NCBI GenBank assembly: GCA_050249695.1
Contig: JBFWQA010000003.1
Location: forward strand, 248,001-312,000
Length of the DNA: 64,000 nt
Source of the DNA: JACKJP01 sp050249695
GTDB lineage: Bacteria > Pseudomonadota > Alphaproteobacteria > Rhizobiales > Tepidamorphaceae
Direction: 5' to 3'
Position numbers and translations under genes: made by a program. This document shows, piece after piece, positions 16,868 through 26,300 of this stretch (its first letter is position 1; each line of letters opens with the position of its first letter). The notes under the pieces were generated by a model, which saw only the letters and a program-made list of their open reading frames with translations, made no database searches and was not told the origin of the DNA.

Positions 16868-17714
16868 GCCGCGCCTCCGCTTCCTTGTTCTGCCGCTGCT
16901 CGCAATGATCGGTATCGGAGCACACGAACATCCGCTTGCCCCGGTCATCGAGAACGATCTCGTCGAGATAGCTGTCGCGCGCGCCGCAGAGTTCGCAGGG
17001 CGTGTCCCACTGTTGCACCGAGAAGGGATGATCGTCGAAATCCAGACTGACGACCTCGGTGTGGGGCGGGATGGCGTAGATGCGCTTTTCCCGGCCGGCC
17101 CCGAAGAGCTGCAGCGCGGCCATGCGCCGCATTTTCGGATTGTCGAATTTCGGCGTCGGGGAAGGATCCATCACATAGTGCCCGTCGACCTGCACCGGAT
17201 AGGCATAGGTGGTCGCGATATGGCCGTGCCGCGTGATGTCCTCATAGAGCTTGACATGCATCAGCCCGTATTCGCCGAGCGCGTGCATCTTGCGCGTCTC
17301 CGTCTCGCGCGGCTCAAGGAAGCGCAGCGGTTCGGGGATGGGCACCTGATAAACGAGAATCTGATGCGCCTGCAGCCTCTCTTCGGGAATCCGGTGGCGC
17401 GTCTGGATGACGGTGGCCTCACTTGTACGCGTCGTCGTCGCGACGCCGGCGGTCTTTTGAAAGAAGCCGCGGATGGCGACCGCGTTCGTCGTATCGTCGC
17501 TGCCCTGATCGATGACCTTGAGGACATCGTCCCGGCCCAGCACCGCCGCCGTCACCTGGACGCCACCGGTGCCCCAGCCATAGGGCATCGGCATTTCACG
17601 GCTGGCGAAGGGCACCTGGTAGCCCGGCACGGCAATCCCTTTCAGGATCGCGCGGCGGATCATCCGCTTGGTCTGCTCGTCGAGATAGGCGAAGTTATAG
17701 GGCTGCGTCCTCAT
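16860..17714 (-). CDS. phnJ: C-P lyase PhnJ (radical SAM)
   Basis: This 284-residue protein cleaves the C-P bond of ribosyl-1-phosphonate 5-phosphate by radical SAM chemistry, releasing the hydrocarbon (methane from methylphosphonate) and the 1,2-cyclic phosphate. The four key cysteines C240, C243, C265 and C271 match E. coli positions 241, 244, 266 and 272 with an offset of one. The PGYQVPFASREMPMPYGWG stretch is canonical. The ATG overlaps the phnI stop (ATGA at 17711-17714). Confidence 0.96.
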   Translation of the reverse strand: MRTQPYNFAYLDEQTKRMIRRAILKGIAVPGYQVPFASREMPMPYGWGTGGVQVTAAVLGRDDVLKVIDQGSDDTTNAVAIRGFFQKTAGVATTTRTSEATVIQTRHRIPEERLQAHQILVYQVPIPEPLRFLEPRETETRKMHALGEYGLMHVKLYEDITRHGHIATTYAYPVQVDGHYVMDPSPTPKFDNPKMRRMAALQLFGAGREKRIYAIPPHTEVVSLDFDDHPFSVQQWDTPCELCGARDSYLDEIVLDDRGKRMFVCSDTDHCEQRQNKEAEARHG

Positions 17715-18817
17715 TCGGCGGCCTCCTGTGCAGACTGCCCGCTCTCCTCGCCGCGCCGGATCTTGCGAAGCAGCTCGAGCTCCGCCTGGAAGTCGACATA
17801 GTGCGGCAGCTTGAGATGTTCGATAAAGCCGGTCGCCTGGATGTTGTCGCAGTGCGACAGGACGAATTCCTCGTCCTGCGCCGGCGCTTTCAGATCTTCC
17901 CCGAACTCCTCGCGCCGCAGCGCCCGGTCGACCAGCGCCATCGACATCGCCTTGCGCTCCGACTGGCCGAAGACCAGCCCGTAGCCGCGCGTGAACTGCG
18001 CCGGCTGGGCCGGCGTGCCGCGAAACTGGGTCACCATCTGGCATTCGGTCAGCGAGACGCGGCCGAGCGTCACGGCAAAGCCGAGCTCCTCGGCAAAGAA
18101 CTCCACCTCGACCATGCCGAATCTTATTTCGCCGGCAAAGGGATGCGTGCGCGCGTAGCCGCGCTGGGTGGAATAGCCGAGCGCCAGCAGGAAGCCTTCG
18201 TCGCCGCGGGCCAGCGCCTGTAGGCGCAGCGAACGGTCGGCGGGAAAGGACAGCGGTTCGCGTGTCAGGTCGCCTGGCTCGGCCTCCGGTTCGCCGCGCG
18301 CGTCCGGTTCGATCAGACCGTCCTCGTTATTGATGAGGTCGGCGATGCGCGGCACGGGCTCGCGATCCCGGCCGGCCGGTGCTTGGCCTTCCGCCGGTCT
18401 GGTCTCGTCCGGTCGTTCAAGATCGAAATCGAGCAGCCTGTGCGTGTAGTCGAACGTCGGCCCCAGAACCTGCCCGCCCGGCAGGTCCTTGAAGACCGCC
18501 GAGACCCGGCGGCGGAGGAGCATCGTCTGCGTATCGAGCGGCACCGAATAGCCGAAGCGCGGCAACGTGGTGCGATAGGCCCGCAGCAGGAAGATGGCCT
18601 CGATCAGATCGCCCCGCGCCTGCTTGATCGCCAGTGCCGCGAGGCCGCGGTCGTAGAGCGATCCTTCCGCCATCGCCCGGTCGACTGCAAGCGTGAGTTG
18701 GGAAGCGATCTGATCGGTGCCGATTTCGGGCACGTCAGGATCGCCGCGCCTGTCCTCCGCCAGCAGCCTGTGGGCCTCCGCGATGGCTTTCTCGCCGCCT
18801 TTGACCGCAACATACAT
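17711..18817 (-). CDS. phnI: C-P lyase core subunit PhnI
   Basis: This 368-residue subunit is the nucleosidase component that, with PhnG, H and L, displaces adenine of ATP with phosphonate. The start MYVAVKGGEKAI is the conserved PhnI N-terminus, and YSTQRGYARTHPFAGEIR and SHCDNIQATGFIEHLKLPHY are family signatures. The ATG at 18817 lies 2 bp after the phnH stop. Residues around 185-225 are acidic and proline-rich, probably a surface insertion. Confidence 0.94.
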   Translation of the reverse strand: MYVAVKGGEKAIAEAHRLLAEDRRGDPDVPEIGTDQIASQLTLAVDRAMAEGSLYDRGLAALAIKQARGDLIEAIFLLRAYRTTLPRFGYSVPLDTQTMLLRRRVSAVFKDLPGGQVLGPTFDYTHRLLDFDLERPDETRPAEGQAPAGRDREPVPRIADLINNEDGLIEPDARGEPEAEPGDLTREPLSFPADRSLRLQALARGDEGFLLALGYSTQRGYARTHPFAGEIRFGMVEVEFFAEELGFAVTLGRVSLTECQMVTQFRGTPAQPAQFTRGYGLVFGQSERKAMSMALVDRALRREEFGEDLKAPAQDEEFVLSHCDNIQATGFIEHLKLPHYVDFQAELELLRKIRRGEESGQSAQEAAE

Positions 18818-18819
18818 GT

Positions 18820-19431
18820 CTAGTCTCCGCCAATGGCGATTCGGGTGGAACGCGGCAGGCCGACGATCCGGCGGCCGGACGTGAACAGCACGTCGACGCC
18901 CAGCGGATAGGCCCCGCGATTGATCGAAAGGACGCGCCAATATCCAATGTCTATGCCCCGCAGAGCGAGAGGGCGCGTCGCGGCGATCCCCGGACCGCGC
19001 AGCATGATTTCCTCGCCAGGCTCGGCATCGGGAAGCGCCAGAATGAGTGTCGTCGAGCGGTCGGGATACTCAGCGGTGCCTTGCGCGAACTGGGTCGGAT
19101 CGGGCAGGCCGCCATTATAGCCGGCGACCGCGAAGGTGGCTTCGGAGGGAGCGCCGGCCAGGGGCGCGCCGGTGTTGAAGCCGAGGAAATCGCGCACGCC
19201 CTGCCGCGCTGCCAGAATTCCCTCAAGGTGAACCGGCGTATCGTGGTCGGCGAGCGTCAGAAGGATGGCGGCGGCGGCTGGATGCAGCGGCTCGGGCACG
19301 AAGGCCGGAACGTCGAGTTCGATCTCGCGTCCCGGCTCTGCCAGGGCGCTCATGATCGCCCGGAACGCCCGCTGCGAATCGTGTACCGGGTCGTCGAAGC
19401 CGCGCCGGATCGCAGTACCTTGCGCGCCCAT
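18820..19431 (-). CDS. phnH: C-P lyase core subunit PhnH
   Basis: This 203-residue structural subunit belongs to the PhnGHIJ core complex. Its family features include the N-terminal DDPVHDSQRAFRAIMSALAEPG segment and the C-terminal GVDVLFTSGRRIVGLPRSTR, both typical of PhnH. The ATG shares its A with the phnG stop (TGATG at 19429-19433), so the two are coupled. Confidence 0.93.
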   Translation of the reverse strand: MGAQGTAIRRGFDDPVHDSQRAFRAIMSALAEPGREIELDVPAFVPEPLHPAAAAILLTLADHDTPVHLEGILAARQGVRDFLGFNTGAPLAGAPSEATFAVAGYNGGLPDPTQFAQGTAEYPDRSTTLILALPDAEPGEEIMLRGPGIAATRPLALRGIDIGYWRVLSINRGAYPLGVDVLFTSGRRIVGLPRSTRIAIGGD

Positions 19432-19895
19432 CAGTCCTCTCCCCTGACCATGGTGAAGAATTCAACCCTGGTCCGGGCGCTCTTTGCGGACACCGCCCCG
19501 TCCGCCTTTTCAATTGCATCGGCAAGGGGGGCCAACACGCGCGTTTCGACCAATTCGCGGGTGGCGGGGTGTTGCCACATGCCGTCGAGCCAGGCGGCAC
19601 GTTCGGCGCGGCCGTCGTCTCGTCCCAGCACATAGGAATGCCCCACCTCGCCGGTCGACAGCCGAACGCTGCAGCGGGTGACCGTCGCCTCGCCGAGATT
19701 GAAGGCTTCGCCTCCGCCGCCCGTGCGCCCGCGCAGCATCACGAGCCCCGTCTCCGGCCCGCGCAGCCGCTCGTATTGGGGCGGCGGAAAGTCGCGCAAC
19801 GTGTCTTCCAGGGTCTTCGACGGTGCAAGCGACAGGATCCGCATCGCCGCCTGCCGCGCCGCCTCCGGTAATGTGTTCGCTTTGCCGTCGGCCAT
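19431..19895 (-). CDS. phnG: C-P lyase core subunit PhnG
   Basis: This 154-residue protein is the first subunit of the C-P lyase block. The RQAAMRILSLAP start of the core domain and FNLGEATVTRCSV are typical. The ATG at 19895 (MADGKAN) was chosen because GGAG lies 9 bp before it, while an ATG at 19904 directly abuts that GGAG. It is transcribed away from phnF across a region with a Pho box and an inverted repeat. Confidence 0.92.
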   Translation of the reverse strand: MADGKANTLPEAARQAAMRILSLAPSKTLEDTLRDFPPPQYERLRGPETGLVMLRGRTGGGGEAFNLGEATVTRCSVRLSTGEVGHSYVLGRDDGRAERAAWLDGMWQHPATRELVETRVLAPLADAIEKADGAVSAKSARTRVEFFTMVRGED

Positions 19896-19938
19896 GCTGA
19901 CCATCTCCGCCCTCACGGAAAGAACCCGGTTGAATAGT

Positions 19939-19958
19939 TAGTCTATTTGTATAGACTA
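19939..19958. promoter_or_regulatory. PhnF operator candidate (perfect inverted repeat)
   Basis: TAGTCTAT and ATAGACTA form a perfect 8+8 bp inverted repeat around TTGT. The right part, TTGTATAGACTA, resembles the GTATAGAC core recalled for mycobacterial PhnF sites. It lies in the phnF-phnG intergenic region, just downstream of the predicted phnG -10, where a bound repressor would block phnG. Confidence 0.78.
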
Positions 19959-19988
19959 TTAGGAATATATCGAGAATAGTCTGGAGAA

Positions 19989-20006
19989 ATGACAGGCTTA
20001 TGACGC
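19989..20006 (-). promoter_or_regulatory. candidate Pho box and promoter of phnG
   Basis: On the minus strand the site reads GCGTCATAAGCCTGTCAT: one perfect CTGTCAT and one 5/7 repeat with the correct 11-bp period. A -10-like TATTCT (19978-19973) follows 10 bp later. The site overlaps the phnF start codon, so PhoB bound here could also affect phnF. Confidence 0.72.
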
Positions 20007-20758
20007 CGGCCCCGTCCCCTGCCGACCCGCTTGGCGTTGCCCTCTGGCGCCAGATCGCCGATGCCATCCGCGCCGATATCCGCAGCGGCCGCTACGCCGC
20101 GGGCCAGCGCATTCCCGCCGATACGGCGCTCGCCGAAACATTCGGCGTCAACCGCCATACGGTGCGGCGCGCGCTGGCCGTGCTGGCGCGCGAAGGATTG
20201 ATCGCATCCTTCCGGGGCCGCGGCACCTTCGTCACCGCCCAGCCGGATCGGATTCGCTACCCGATTGGCCAGCGCACCCGCTTTTCCGAGATCATACAGT
20301 CGCAGAACCGGGAGCCGAGGGGCCGGCTCATCTCGAGCGGGCGCATCCGCGCGGGCGGCGCTTTGGCCCGCACGCTCGCCGTTCCCGCCGGCAGCGATGT
20401 GATCGAGATCGAGACTCTCTACATGGCCGACGGTACCGCCTTCAGCGTCACGACGAGCTGGTTCTCCGCCGACCGTTTTCCCGATCTCGTTGCCGCCTAT
20501 GCCGAGACGGGATCGCTGACCGCCGCCCTGACACGCTACGGGGCGGGCGACTATGCAAGGCTTGAAAACCGCATCTATGCCGATGTCGCCGGCGCCGCCG
20601 ACGCGCGGCTGCTCGGCCTGCGCGAAGGGCAACCCGTTCTGATCATCGATAGCGTGAACGGCCTCGGCCCGCACGACCCGATTCAGTTTTCCCGGGCGCG
20701 TTGCGCCGCCGACCGGGTGGAACTGATCGTCCAGACCGGTGACGGCGCGCCGGCATGA
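20000..20758 (+). CDS. phnF: GntR-family (HutC type) regulator PhnF
   Basis: This 252-residue repressor has an N-terminal winged helix (ALAETFGVNRHTVRRALAVL, about residues 40-60) and a C-terminal UTRA ligand domain. It is divergent to phnG, the standard place for PhnF, with the inverted repeat at 19939-19958 between them. Loss of repression probably requires a phosphonate or phosphate-derived signal. The ATG at 20000 has GGAG 13 bp upstream; no better start is seen. Confidence 0.9.
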   Translation: MTPAPSPADPLGVALWRQIADAIRADIRSGRYAAGQRIPADTALAETFGVNRHTVRRALAVLAREGLIASFRGRGTFVTAQPDRIRYPIGQRTRFSEIIQSQNREPRGRLISSGRIRAGGALARTLAVPAGSDVIEIETLYMADGTAFSVTTSWFSADRFPDLVAAYAETGSLTAALTRYGAGDYARLENRIYADVAGAADARLLGLREGQPVLIIDSVNGLGPHDPIQFSRARCAADRVELIVQTGDGAPA

Positions 20759-20762
20759 CAAA

Positions 20763-20789
20763 GCCGCCGCACCGATCCGGCGCGGCGGC
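20763..20789. terminator. hairpin between convergent phnF and BCCT genes
   Basis: GCCGCCGC (20763-20770) pairs with GCGGCGGC (20782-20789). There is no T-run on either side. The position between two convergent stops suggests a weak bidirectional terminator. Confidence 0.5.
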
Positions 20790-20819
20790 CCTGGTTCGAG
20801 CACAAGCGATGCGCCGGCG

Positions 20820-22460
20820 TTACCTCGGCTCGCTGGCAAGCCCCCTGATGATCGAATAGCAGGCCAGCAGCAGGATCACCGCGAACGGGAAGCCGGTCGA
20901 GACCGCCATCGCCTGCAGCGCCGTCAGGCCGCCGCCGAGCAGCAGCGCGATCGCCACCAGCCCCTCGAAGGTCGCCCAGAAGATGCGCTGCGGCACGGGC
21001 GCGTGAACCTTCCCACCCGCCGTGATGGTGTCGATGACGAGCGAACCGGAATCCGATGAGGTCACGAAGAACACGATCACCAGAATGATGCCGACGAAGG
21101 ATGTGATCTGCGCCAGCGGCAGCGCCGCCAGCATCTGGAACAGCTTCAGTTCCAGCGCGGCATCGGCGACCGCCGTGTAGCCGTCATTGACGATCTGGTG
21201 GATCGCCGTTCCGCCGAAGGCGGTCATCCACAGCACCGAGACGATGGACGGGATCAGCAGGACGCAGACCATGAACTCCCGGACCGTGCGGCCCCGGCTG
21301 ACCCGGGCGATAAACATGCCGACGAAAGGCGACCAGGAAATCCACCAGGCCCAGTAGAACGACGTCCAACCCTGGCTGAAATTCGTGTCCTCGCGCCCGA
21401 AGGGCATCGACAGTGCCGGCAGATACTCGCCATAGGCGACCAGGTTCTTGAAGAAGCCGCCGAGAATCTCGGCGGTCGGCCCGACGAAGATCACGAACAG
21501 CAGCAGGACGAGCGCCAGGACCATGTTGATTTCCGACAGGCGCTTGACCCCCGCATCGAGCCCGGCGAGGACCGAGGTCAGGGCAACCGCGGTGATGCAC
21601 AGGATCAGGATGACCTTCGTCGTCTCGGTAACGGGTATGTCGAAAAGGAAGTTGAGACCCGCATTGGCCTGCTCGGCGCCGATACCCAGCGAGGTGGCAA
21701 GACCGAACAGCGTCGCGAACACCGCCAGAATGTCGATGACATGGCCGGTCCAGCCCCAGACGCGCTCGCCGAAGACCGGATAGAAGATCGAGCGGATCGT
21801 CAGCGGCAGCCCCTTGTTGTAGGCGAAAAGGGCAAGCGCCAGCGCGACGACCGCGTAGACCGCCCAGGGGTGCAGGCCCCAGTGGAAGATCGTCGCCGCC
21901 ATGCCGAGCCGTTCCGCTTCAAGCGTGTTGCCCGCGGCCGCTCCGAGTGGCGCCCAGTCGGTCCGCGCCCCGTTTTCCAGCGCGATCCCGCCGAGCGAGG
22001 AGTTGAAATGCGAAATCGGTTCCGACACGCCGTAGAACATGAGCCCGATGCCCATGCCGGCAGCGAACAGCATCGCGAACCAGCCGCTATATGAATAGTC
22101 GGGCGTCGCCTCGCTGCCGCCGATGCGGATCTTGCCGTAAGGCGAGACGATCAGGAACAGGCAGAGCAGCACGAAGATGTTGCCGGCGAGCAGGAAGAAC
22201 CAGTCGAAGGTGGATGTGAGCCAGGCGCGAAGATCGGCGAAGACCGGATCGAGGCTCGACTGGAACGCCAGCGTCAGCACGACGAAGGCGACGATCGTCA
22301 GCCCGGAAACGAGAAAGACCGGATTGTGGATGTCGAGGCCGAACGGCCCGATCGACGGCGTGATGTTGTCCTGACCGATTTCGTAATCGGTCTCGATGAT
22401 CTGGGTCGCCCCTTCAGGCGCCGGAATGGCTTCGATCGCCACGTCGGATTGTTCTGTCAT
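20820..22460 (-). CDS. BCCT family transporter (betaine/choline/carnitine)
   Basis: This 546-residue secondary transporter has about 12 membrane segments and a 60-residue acidic N-terminus. The glycine-rich helix AAGMGIGLMFYGVSEP and the tryptophan-rich stretch YWAWWISWSPFVGMFIARVSRGRT are BCCT hallmarks. Substrates of the family are quaternary amines such as choline and glycine betaine, driven by Na+ or H+; which one applies here cannot be told. It is followed, in transcription order, only by the phnF terminator, and is preceded by a UspA gene that may modulate it. Confidence 0.9.
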   Translation of the reverse strand: MTEQSDVAIEAIPAPEGATQIIETDYEIGQDNITPSIGPFGLDIHNPVFLVSGLTIVAFVVLTLAFQSSLDPVFADLRAWLTSTFDWFFLLAGNIFVLLCLFLIVSPYGKIRIGGSEATPDYSYSGWFAMLFAAGMGIGLMFYGVSEPISHFNSSLGGIALENGARTDWAPLGAAAGNTLEAERLGMAATIFHWGLHPWAVYAVVALALALFAYNKGLPLTIRSIFYPVFGERVWGWTGHVIDILAVFATLFGLATSLGIGAEQANAGLNFLFDIPVTETTKVILILCITAVALTSVLAGLDAGVKRLSEINMVLALVLLLFVIFVGPTAEILGGFFKNLVAYGEYLPALSMPFGREDTNFSQGWTSFYWAWWISWSPFVGMFIARVSRGRTVREFMVCVLLIPSIVSVLWMTAFGGTAIHQIVNDGYTAVADAALELKLFQMLAALPLAQITSFVGIILVIVFFVTSSDSGSLVIDTITAGGKVHAPVPQRIFWATFEGLVAIALLLGGGLTALQAMAVSTGFPFAVILLLACYSIIRGLASEPR

Positions 22461-22526
22461 TACTGCCCTCCGATGAATTCGTCGCGCTTGCCCCGTCGCG
22501 CGGTACTTGAAATGTGCGTCGGCGCG

Positions 22527-22940
22527 TCAGCGCACGACGAAGACCGAAACATCCGCCCGGCTGGCGAGGCCGCCGCCATGAGAAGCGAACAGATGGTCGG
22601 CGAATGTCGGCACGTGCGAGGCCATGACCACGAGATCGGCGCCCGACTCCTGCACCGCCTTGAGCAGCGTTTCCGTAAGGTCACGTGCCGGATCGTGGCT
22701 TGCATAGGCCTTCGACGTGGCGGGATGCCCGCCCGCTGCGCCCCGCTCTTTTGCGAATGCTTCCAGCTTCGCTGCGAATTCAGCCGGCGTATGCGCTATG
22801 GGGCTCGCCGCCTCGGTTGTAATTCCAACATATACAATATCGGCTTGATAGTATTTTGACAGATCACTTGCTATTTCTAAAGATTTACTAAGAGTCTTTG
22901 GATGTTCAAGATCGACCGGCACTATTATTTTCTTATACAT
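22527..22940 (-). CDS. universal stress protein (UspA family)
   Basis: This 137-residue UspA-fold protein begins MYKKIIVPVDLEHPK, the family's first strand, and ends with GADLVVMASH and a Ser/Val-rich last strand. The ATP-binding G-2x-G-9x-G-S/T motif is degenerate (SHGGGLASRADVSVFV). The ATG at 22940 has GAGGTG upstream. Pairing of a UspA with a transporter recalls TeaD of the ectoine TRAP system. The first 45 codons are AT-rich while the rest follows the genome's high GC. Confidence 0.85.
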   Translation of the reverse strand: MYKKIIVPVDLEHPKTLSKSLEIASDLSKYYQADIVYVGITTEAASPIAHTPAEFAAKLEAFAKERGAAGGHPATSKAYASHDPARDLTETLLKAVQESGADLVVMASHVPTFADHLFASHGGGLASRADVSVFVVR

Positions 22941-23326
22941 TTCCACACCTCGTTTCAGGAGATGGTTTATCATTGTTCGCCCGGCCTTCCGAGCGCCGAC
23001 AGGCCTAGCACATATATAAATTTGATCATCCCGCAGGCTGGGGAAAAATATATTCTGAGGAAAGCCCGTCTATATTCCAGCGTCTCTTTGCGCAGACCCC
23101 GCCGCCCTGCGCGATTTCATGGGGCCGCGAGGGGGAAGACGAAGCATTCGGCCATGCTGTCGGAGAAATGTTGGCCGGCTATCGAAAGTAAACGCCCGTT
23201 AAGCCTGCTTTGACGGCAGATTGCCTAATATATCAGCAGTTTAGAAAGATCCCGGGCAAGGCCTTTTTAATATCTCAGCCCTATCTTCTTCGCGGGTGCG
23301 AAATAGGGACAGGGGCGGCCTCACAT
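22941..23326. other. AT-richer divergent intergenic region
   Basis: No gene is seen in these 386 bp between the UspA and Amt-fusion starts. The stretch is AT-richer than its surroundings, especially near 22970-23060 and 23220-23280, and presumably holds promoters of both genes. No GG-N10-GC promoter or known riboswitch was found. Confidence 0.5.
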
Positions 23327-26300
23327 ATGGTTGGTGCTTATCTGCGACGGCTTGCATTGGCCGGCATTTGCCTTGGGTCTTTTGCAGCCGAGGGATACGC
23401 GGCTGCCCCTGACGCGGCCTCCCTGGAGGCGCGTATCGCCGCGCTGGAGGGCGCCTCTGCGAATATCGACTACGTCTGGACACTGGTTGCAGCCGCGCTC
23501 GTCCTGATGATGCAGGTCGGATTCCTGCTGCTCGAAGCCGGCATGGTCCGCTCCAAGAACGCGATCAACGTCGCGCAGAAAAACTTGCTCGATTTCGTCG
23601 TCTCCGTCGTGATCTTCGGCGCCGTCGGGTTCATGATCGCCTTCGGCGTTTCGGGCGGCATGCCTGTGGGCAGCGACAGCCGCACCTTCTTCCTGAGCGA
23701 CCTGTCGCAGTGGGAACTGGTGTTCTTCGTCTTCCAGGTCATGTTCTGCGGAACGGCGGCTACGATCGTGTCGGGCGCGGTGGCCGAGCGGATGAAACTG
23801 ACCGCCTATATCCTGTGCTCCATCGTGACGGCGGGCCTGATCTATCCGGTGTTCGTTCACTGGGCATGGGGCGCCGGCCTGAACGACAATGCCTCCGCCT
23901 TTCTGAGTCATATGGGCTTCGTCGATTTCGCCGGCTCGACGGTCGTGCATGCCACCGGTGCGTGGATATCCCTTGCCGCCTGCATCGTCCTCGGCGCCCG
24001 CCGCGGCCGTTTCGACGCGAACGGCCGTCCGGTGCGCATCCACGGACACAGCCCCGTTCTCGCCACGGCCGGCGCTCTCCTGCTCTTCGTCGGCTGGATC
24101 GGATTCAATGGCGGCTCGACCATGGCAGGCAACACCGGCACCGCGCACATCATCGCCAACACCGTCATCGCCGCGGGTACGGGCTCAGCCGCGGCCTATA
24201 TCATCAGCATGATCCAGGACGGTGGACAGGTGTCCCCGGACAAGACGATATCCGGCATGCTCGGCGGCCTTGTCGCCATCACCGCCGGCTGCTACGTGCT
24301 GCAGCCGCATGGCGCCATGATGATCGGCATCCTCGGCGGCAGCGCTGCCGTGTGGGCCAACATCTGGCTGGAGCGGCGCCTGAAGATCGATGACGCCGTC
24401 GGCGCCATCGGCGTGCATGGCGCGGCCGGTGTGGTCGGCACGCTGGGGCTGGTATTCTTCGCACCGCTGGAGAACCTCCCGCTCGACAGCCGTTACGACC
24501 AGTTCCTCGTGCAGCTGACCGGTATCGGCATCAATTTCGCCTGGAGCTTCGGCCTAGCCCTGATCTTCTTCCTCGCTCTCAACAGGGTTTATTGTCTGCG
24601 TGTCGACGCCGGCAGCGAGGACGCCGGTCTCAACTTCGCCGAGCACGGAAGCCGGCTCGGCATCGGCCATGTCGAGGATGCGCTGACGAACCTTGTCAGC
24701 GGCAATGCCGACCTCAACATGCGCCTGCCGGTCGCTCCGGGCGATGAAGCCGAACGGCTGACATACCTGTTCAATTCTCTGATGGACAACATCCAGGCCG
24801 AGGAATACTCCAAGGTCACCGAAGCCGACGCCCGGCGCTCCGCCGAAGAGGCCGAAAGGCTGGCCGCCCTTGCCAATGCGACGTTCGAGGCGATCGTCAT
24901 TTCGGTCAACGGCCATATCGTCGACGGCAACCATGCGCTTGAGCAGCTCATCGGCGCGCCCCTGTCCGAACTCAAGGGGCGCCCGCTGACCGGCATTTTC
25001 ATTCCCGACGACCAGTCTAATCTCAGGCACCATTTCGCCAATCCGGAGTCGCCGCTCCTGGAAACCTTCGCCATCGACCGCGGCGGCAACGCGATCCCCG
25101 TCGAAGTGCGCGGCCGGGAAATCCTCTATCGCGGCATCCGCACGCGCGTCTCGGCGATCTCCGACCTGCGCGAGCGCAGGATGGCGGAGGAACGCATCCG
25201 CCATCTCGCCCATCACGATCCGCTGACCGACCTGCCCAACCGCGCGGTGTTCCAGGACCGCCTCAGCGACGCGATCGCCCGCGCCCAGCGCCAGCAGAAC
25301 AAGATGGCGCTCCTTCTCGTCGATCTGGACCGCTTCAAGGATATCAACGACCTTCATGGCCACCCCGCGGGCGACGAGGTCATCCGCGTCACCGCGCGGC
25401 GTCTGAAGGCCATCGCCCGGAGCATCGACACCGTGGCGCGGCTGGGAGGCGATGAATTCGCCATCATCCAGCGTGACATCCAGTTCGACAGCCAGGCCGC
25501 CGACCTTGCGCACCGCCTCGTTCTGGCGCTGTCGCAACCCATCGAGGCCGCCCCCGGCATTTCCCTTCGCTGCGGCGGTTCGATCGGCATCGCGATCAGC
25601 CCCGATCACGCGCTGTCCATGGACGAACTGGTCACCAAGGCCGACACCGCGCTCTACAGGGCCAAGAAGAACGGCCGGAACGCCTATTTCGTCTTCGAGA
25701 AGGGCATGGATATCGCACTCAAGCGCCGCCGCATGCTGGATGCCGACCTTGAGCTCGCGCTGGAGACGAGCCAGTTCGAGCTGTGGTACCAGCCGCAGGT
25801 CTCACTGTCGGAAGCGGCGATCACGGGCTTCGAGGCACTCCTGCGCTGGCGCCACCCGGAGAAGGGATTGATCAGTCCGGACGATTTCATTTCGCTCGCA
25901 GAGGAATCGGGCAAGATCGTCCGCATCGGCGAATGGGCGCTGCGCGAGGCCTGCCGGACCGCCGCGCAAACGCCCTGGCTGCGGCGCGTCAGCGTCAATG
26001 TCAGCCCTGTCCAGTTCCGCGACAAGGGCTTCGTGCAGTCGGTCAAGGACGTGCTCGCCGAAACAGGGCTCGACCCCCAGCGCCTCGAGATCGAGATCAC
26101 CGAAAGCGTGCTGATCCATGACGACGACGTGCGCGCGTTGCAGATGCTGCATGAACTCAAGCGCCAGGGAATCCGCATCGCGCTCGACGATTTCGGCACC
26201 GGCTACTCGTCTCTGAGTTACCTGTCCCGCTTCCCCTTCGACCAGATCAAGATCGACCGCTCCTTCGTGCGCGCCCTGTCGGAATCGGAAGGCGCGCAGG

